Shown: one piece after another, positions 58,488 through 64,000 of the stretch
Layout of the letters: the number at the start of each line of letters is the position of its first letter
Position numbering within the stretch: position 1 is the first letter of the stretch
Assembly: GCF_964340395.1 (NCBI RefSeq)
Contig: NC_135559.1
Span: forward strand, 20,232,650 to 20,296,649
DNA: 64,000 bases
From: Glandiceps talaboti
Lineage: Eukaryota > Hemichordata > Enteropneusta > Spengelidae
Direction: 5' to 3'
The notes under the pieces: model-generated
What the model was told of the DNA's origin: nothing
The model's input: only the letters and a program-made list of their open reading frames with translations
The model's database searches: none
Program-made: the position numbers and the translations under genes

Positions 58488-60491
58488 CTGTGTGAAATTA
58501 ATAAATTTGTCATGGTGTCATCTATAGCAAAAATGATACAGTATTGGTGGTGATTTAGCTAAACACTTTTTTACTTAAAACGACTCCCCAGACTAGGTGG
58601 CAAAGGCCAAATTACCCCCAGCCACTTGAAACCGCGATTTCCAGGGTGATAAACACTCATTCCATTTGACAAAATGATACTCTTTTTTACGAAATATCAA
58701 TAATACTTTTAGTACAATCTGCCTTTCCCTTGTTTGAAATCTGGGATTTATGATGACTATCTAAACTGAAAGTATCTCTTAGGGACCAGTCAGTTTCTCC
58801 AGCCTGGGGGAGAGGGGAGGGGCGGTGGATTTCGCCATCTCGCCGACAAAAAGTCAATGGCCCCTCTCTGTAAAATCGAAAACAGGTTGACCCCCATCAC
58901 TTAATTCTAAAACATGATGCCCCCCCCCCCCCCATATACCATATTCGCATAACATGTATTTTTTATCTTGACTCAATGTGGACTGCTTGACTGTCTCACA
59001 AATACTTTACAAGATCCTGGGATAGCTCTATCACATAATTATTGACAACACAGGGTAAATATATTCAAAATGGAGTTTAATAGCATCTAGACATGAAAGA
59101 TAGAGGTAAAGCTTGAGAAGGGAATATGTACACCTCTCATTGGGAGGGGGTCCTAGGGGGTCTCCCCTAGAAGTCCTTGAGCTTTTTTACTCCTAATAGG
59201 TAATTTTGAGACTATTCTGACACTTTCAGGCAATAATTTTCAAGCTTTACAAGACAGTACCATCAAGTATCAGAAACTATCATTTATAACTTACATACTT
59301 ACATAGAGTTTAAATATGTTCCTAATTATTATAGTAAAGGTCAGCGCATCTGATGGCAGTATCATAGGTAAGGGAGATTTGGAGTTTTAAGACAATTTTA
59401 GACTATCTTGGCAAACATTTCATATCTTTAAAAGACAATATCATCTCAAATTAGCATAAGGTGAGAAAAGTTTAATACCATTATGACTCTGTATTTACAT
59501 AATATTCCCACAATTGTTCTTGATTTTCCAAGAACATACGAGTGGCCTAACAAGCACAATTTACACCAGGGGAACCTGGGTAGACCAAATATTTTCGCAG
59601 TCCCTTTAAGCTTTGTGCTCACAAAAATGATTCATGGCTTTCCAAAATGAACCCAGGAATTTTCGTTTGACCCCTCCTTTAAGCGGCAAGATTTTAATGT
59701 GTAATCATGCAACCCCCCCCCCCCCCCAACCTCCCGCATGCTGGAGATGTGCAATTGTATGGTACACTACATTAAAATGACAATGGCAATCGACTTAACT
59801 TCAGCATACATATATATGTGGCAATAAGAGATTTCGAATTCTGCGCATTGTGTGCCCTCAACGACAAATGTCTGTTCGAAATATGGTTGTAGGCTTCAGC
59901 ACAAATCCGAACGCCTGCAAATGGCGCCCTCCTGGAAACGTAAAGTTAATCACGTAAATACCCTCGAAATGTTTGCTTTTCAAAGAGAACTAAGTGTGGT
60001 AGGGCACTGTGGGTAGGTAGGGTGAGTTGTAAGATTGTTCAAAGTTGAGGAATTTTCTCAAATAACAGGATTTCCGATCGTACCGCGTGATCTAGTCCTG
60101 CTTGGATACCCCAATACGTAAGCCGTCCCTTCCTTCTCCAGCGATTTCTATCGTCAAGAGATAAAATGTTCGAGCGATTGCTAATAATGTGATAGCTGGG
60201 TATGTAATTCTTTTGTAATTGGTGCCTCGGACCACTAAAGGTTGAGGGCGCTGCGTAGTTGCTGGCAGCAAAAAATTTTCAGCTCTCTGCATTATTTCTA
60301 TTATCCCAAATCATCTGGTGTTGCAGTCTGTTTCGCATTGTTATTTGTTCAGCATATCATTTTTAATGGTATTGGCTGTGCTTGCAGTAGTTTATTTGGC
60401 TGATAAATCAACGTCCTTGAACTTCATAGGATTTCTAAATTTTACCTGTACCTGAGACTACCTGTGTTGTTTGCGGCCATCTTGGACAACA
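58488..60491. other. Upstream of the D8C exon; repeats only
   Basis: The signal-peptide exon of the VWDE-like gene is expected here or further right but was not identified. It contains a poly-C repeat end (58775-58940), a copy of the 34-kb repeat (59130-59300) and another poly-C tract (59705-59719). Confidence 0.4.
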
Positions 60492-63400
60492 ATGGGTACT
60501 TCTGCATATACAAAACAACACTTCGCTAGTCTAACTCTCGCCCTTATTGTGCTATCAATCCATCGATACAACATCAACATCACTACAAGGAACCAACAAT
60601 TTCACAATCCTCCTTTCCAATATTCGGGTACTTGGACTACTTTAATGACTGATCATAATCATAACAACGTCGGAGTGTCAACTCTCTGGGTGAGTTTATT
60701 CCATTCTCTGGATAAATCAAGTCAGTTCACCAAGAGTATTATGTCGACAAATCCAAATTCAAAGAAACACTTTTTGCTACTTCTAATATTAGCAAATGAT
60801 GTAAACCTAAATCCTGGACCATCACCAAATCACAGCAATTCAACGATCACAGACCAATGTATGTATTGCCATCTGGAAACCAAGTTAGAGGATGATGCAT
60901 TGGAATGTGAAGAGTGTTTTCAGTGGGTGCATAAGAACTGTATTGGTATGAGTGACAACATTTTTAATTGTCATGCAAAGCATCTCTCATATACTTGGAT
61001 TTGTTGCACCTGTGGTTTACCAAACTTTTCAAACTCCCTTTTCTCTATCTCTGATCTTGATATATCAAATTCGTTCGATGTCCTGTCTTCACATGATGAG
61101 ACTGACAACACCTCTCAATATATGCCACCATTAATGTCATCAAGTCCTCATGGACCAGCTCTAAACAAGTGTAAAAGGAAAACATCTGCCAGTACCAACA
61201 GGAGTCATAAGCAAGACAATAGGCATCATAAACAAACAAGTAAATGCCCAACACCTAAATCACTGAAGTTTCTGAATCTGAATTGCCAGAGTGTAAGGGC
61301 AAAATTACCTAATTTCTTATCACTCATTGATTCAGAAAAACCAGACATCATTATAGGAACTGAATCATGGCTCAACAAGAATATAACAAATGGAGAAATA
61401 TTTCCAGACGGCTACCAAGCATTCAGGAGGGACCGTGTCCATGACACACATGGAGGTGTGTTTATCGCGACCAGTAATACATTAATTGCTACAGAGAGAC
61501 CAGATTTAGCAACTGATTGTGAGATTATCTGGGTTACTATTCAGCTAAAGGGACTAAAACCATTATATATTGGTGCATTTTACAGACCTCCATCAACTGA
61601 TTCTACTTATATCACTGAACTACAGAAATCACTTGGAAAAATACCTGCTCATGCCCATGTATGGCTGCTAGGAGATTTTAATCTACCAGATATCAATTGG
61701 AACACGAACTGCTTTAAATCTGGAGGTAGACATGCACACACCAGTAAACTCTTACTTGATATCTCACAAGAGTTCAACCTTCACCAAGTAGTAACTGAAC
61801 CAACCAGAGATAATAACATACTAGACCTAGCTTTCACATCTAACACTTCTCTTGTCAATAGTGTTCAGGTTAAAGCTGGTATCAGTGATCACGATATTGT
61901 CATTATACATGACCATCTACGTCCTATCAAATTTAAACCAAAACCTCGTAAAATCTATCTCTACAAGAAAGGAAATATGAACATGATTTCAGATGACCTT
62001 ATAAGTTTAAATGATAAATTAACCACAGAAGTTATTAATGATTCCAATATAGATGACCTGTGGGGTATGTTTAAGTCTACACTACTAGATTCTATGGATC
62101 GCAATATACCTAGTAAGATGTCGTCTACTAGGTTTTCATTACCATGGGTTAATCACAAAATTAGAAGACAGATACGCATGAAACAGAAAATATACAATAA
62201 GGCAAGAGCATCTGGTAATTATCATGATAAAGATAGTTTCAAGAAATTCCGTCGCCAAGTAGACAGAAACATCCGAAAGGAATATCGTCGCCATGTCAAA
62301 GAAGACATCTGTGGGAGTCTTGAGTCAAACAATACCAAACCATTTTGGAAATTCATTAAATCGAAAAGACAACAAACATTTGGTACAGCGCCCCTTACGG
62401 GGAAAGATGGTAAACTCGCGCAATCAGCTTCTGAGAAGGCTGCAGTTCTCAACAACCAGTTTACATCAGTTTTCACTGTTGAAGATACATCTAATCTTCC
62501 ACTTCTGGACAAAAGTGATACTCCCAACATCCACAATATTACAGTCAATACTGAAGGCATTTTGAAACTGTTATCGTCTATCAAAGTCAACAAAGCTACA
62601 GGACCTGATCACATTCCGGCAAGAATTCTCAGCGAATGTCGTCATGCTATTGCACCAATCTTTACTAAACTTTTCCAGAAATCCATTGATACAGGTTTAC
62701 TCCCTTCAGACTGGAGAGAAGCATTTATCTCACCAATCTATAAGAAGGGAGACAAATCAAATCCAGCTAATTATAGACCCGTTTCATTAACGTCAATATC
62801 ATGCAAACTACTAGAACATATAGTTCACCACCACATAATGAACCATCTTGATCAGTTCAACCTACTCAGTGATCTACAACATGGTTTCAGGAGAGGTAGA
62901 TCATGTGAATCTCAGCTTGCACTAACAGTAGATGATTTAGCAAGAACACTGAATAGTCAGGGTCAGACAGACATGGTAATAATGGACTTTAGCAAGGCAT
63001 TTGATACAGTTCCACATCAACGACTACTACATAAACTACACCAAATGGGAATTACAGGTTCTATTCACTCATGGATTAACAACTTTTTGACTCAACGTTT
63101 TCAAAAAGTAGTACTTGAAGGCTCCCAGTCTACCAGTTCACCAGTTACATCAGGAGTTCCGCAAGGAACTGTACTTGGACCACTACTTTTCCTGATATAC
63201 ATCAACGACCTACCATCAGCTGTCAAATCACATGTGCGCTTGTTTGCAGATGACTGTATCTTATACCGACATATAAAATCAGTGAAAGATTGTGAAATCT
63301 TGCAAGAAGACATCAACAAATTAACCAAATGGGAAAAGGACTGGCAAATGGGATTCAATACAGCAAAGTGTTTTGTCATGAATATCACTCACAAAAGAAA

Positions 63401-64000
63401 TCAGTTGCAACATAATTATAAAATGGGAGACAATATTCTCAGAATTGTAAAGCAGCACTCCTACTTGGGCATTGAACTGTCACATGACCTGGAATGGAAG
63501 CACCACATATCAAATATCACATCTAAAGCATCAAGGATCCTAGGACTACTACAGAGACATCTACATGACTGTCCTCCCAGTACCAAACAAACTGCATATA
63601 TGTCCCTTGTACGACCGCGTTTGGAGTATTGTGCAAGTATATGGGACCCTTACACCAAAGTTGGCAAAAATGCTGTTGAAAAAATTCAACGCAAAGCAGC
63701 TCGATTTGTCACCGGAAACTACAAGAGGGAGGCCAGTGTATCCGATATGCTACGGAAGCTCCAATGGCAATGCCTTGAAAATCGCAGAGCAGTTAGCAGA
63801 CTAACTTTCCTATACAAAGCTACAAAAAATCTAGTTGCTTTTCAAGATGATAAACTACCAGAATCATCATCACGTTCTACTAGGGGAAGTGTACCTGGTT
63901 CTTCTTTCATATCGATCATCGCTAAGAAAAACTGTTACAAATATTCACTTATTCCTCGGACAATTCCAGAATGGAATCTCTTACCATTATCCATTCAACA
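60492..64000 (+). mobile_element. LINE retrotransposon, intact open frame: 2A-like motif, PHD finger, endonuclease, reverse transcriptase (runs off right edge)
   Basis: ATG at 60492 opens a frame without any stop for 1169 codons to the window end. A hydrophobic stretch HFLLLLILAN leads directly into DVNLNPGP (103-110), a 2A-like motif. A C4HC3 PHD finger follows (C123-C126...CEECFQWVHKNC...CCTC, to about 172). The APE-type endonuclease spans about 258-480 (LNCQS, TESWL, FYRPP, LLGDFNLPDINW, SDHD). The reverse transcriptase spans about 690-950 (YRPVSLTS, MDFSKAFDTVPH, GVPQGTVLGPLLF, catalytic FADD at 918-921). The C-terminal region has VRPRLEYCASIWDP and KAARFVTGNYK. This is the architecture of CR1/jockey-clade LINEs. 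All catalytic motifs are intact, so this is a young copy. Confidence 0.92.

Overview
The window is nuclear DNA of a bilaterian animal. Genes are split into short exons with GT/AG introns. Most of the sequence is AT-rich intron and intergenic DNA full of microsatellites, foldback (MITE-like) elements and LINE copies. The gene set is one angiopoietin-like secreted protein, WDR73, a TSSK-like kinase and a VWDE-type D8C/VWD/EGF protein. Together with CR1/jockey-type LINEs carrying a PHD finger and an NPGP (2A-like) motif, this suggests a marine invertebrate, probably a deuterostome such as a hemichordate or lancelet. A lophotrochozoan cannot be excluded. Species assignment is inference.

Layout. 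1-4.2 kb: 5' part of an angiopoietin-like gene on the minus strand, running off the left edge. 5.8-14.9 kb: WDR73 on the plus strand in six recognisable exons; only the first few codons are not found. Its introns hold a TTAA-flanked DNA element, a dead LINE tail and two tandem arrays. Behind its stop codon lie three decayed tandem copies of its last WD-repeat segment, interrupted by a MITE. 15.6-19.2 kb: no recognised gene. 19.2-20.2 kb: a single-exon TSSK-like kinase on the minus strand with an unusual catalytic loop. 20.2-31.4 kb: mostly repeats, including a 1.27 kb array of a 47-bp unit whose core matches the array inside WDR73. 31.4-58.5 kb: a VWDE-like gene on the minus strand in 14 exons (D8C, VWD, one EGF, a Cys-rich stalk, a transmembrane helix, a short tail). 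One VWD exon is not found and the signal-peptide exon is not seen. Its introns contain a 2.4 kb foldback element encoding a SAM-like peptide in each arm, a pair of related MITEs, a 2.6 kb inverted-terminus element and very long tetranucleotide arrays. 60.5-64.0 kb: an open, apparently undamaged LINE reading frame (PHD finger, endonuclease, reverse transcriptase) running off the right edge.

The four host genes show no functional linkage. Exon joins were deduced by splice-site consensus, codon phase and remembered family resemblance; no alignment was run.
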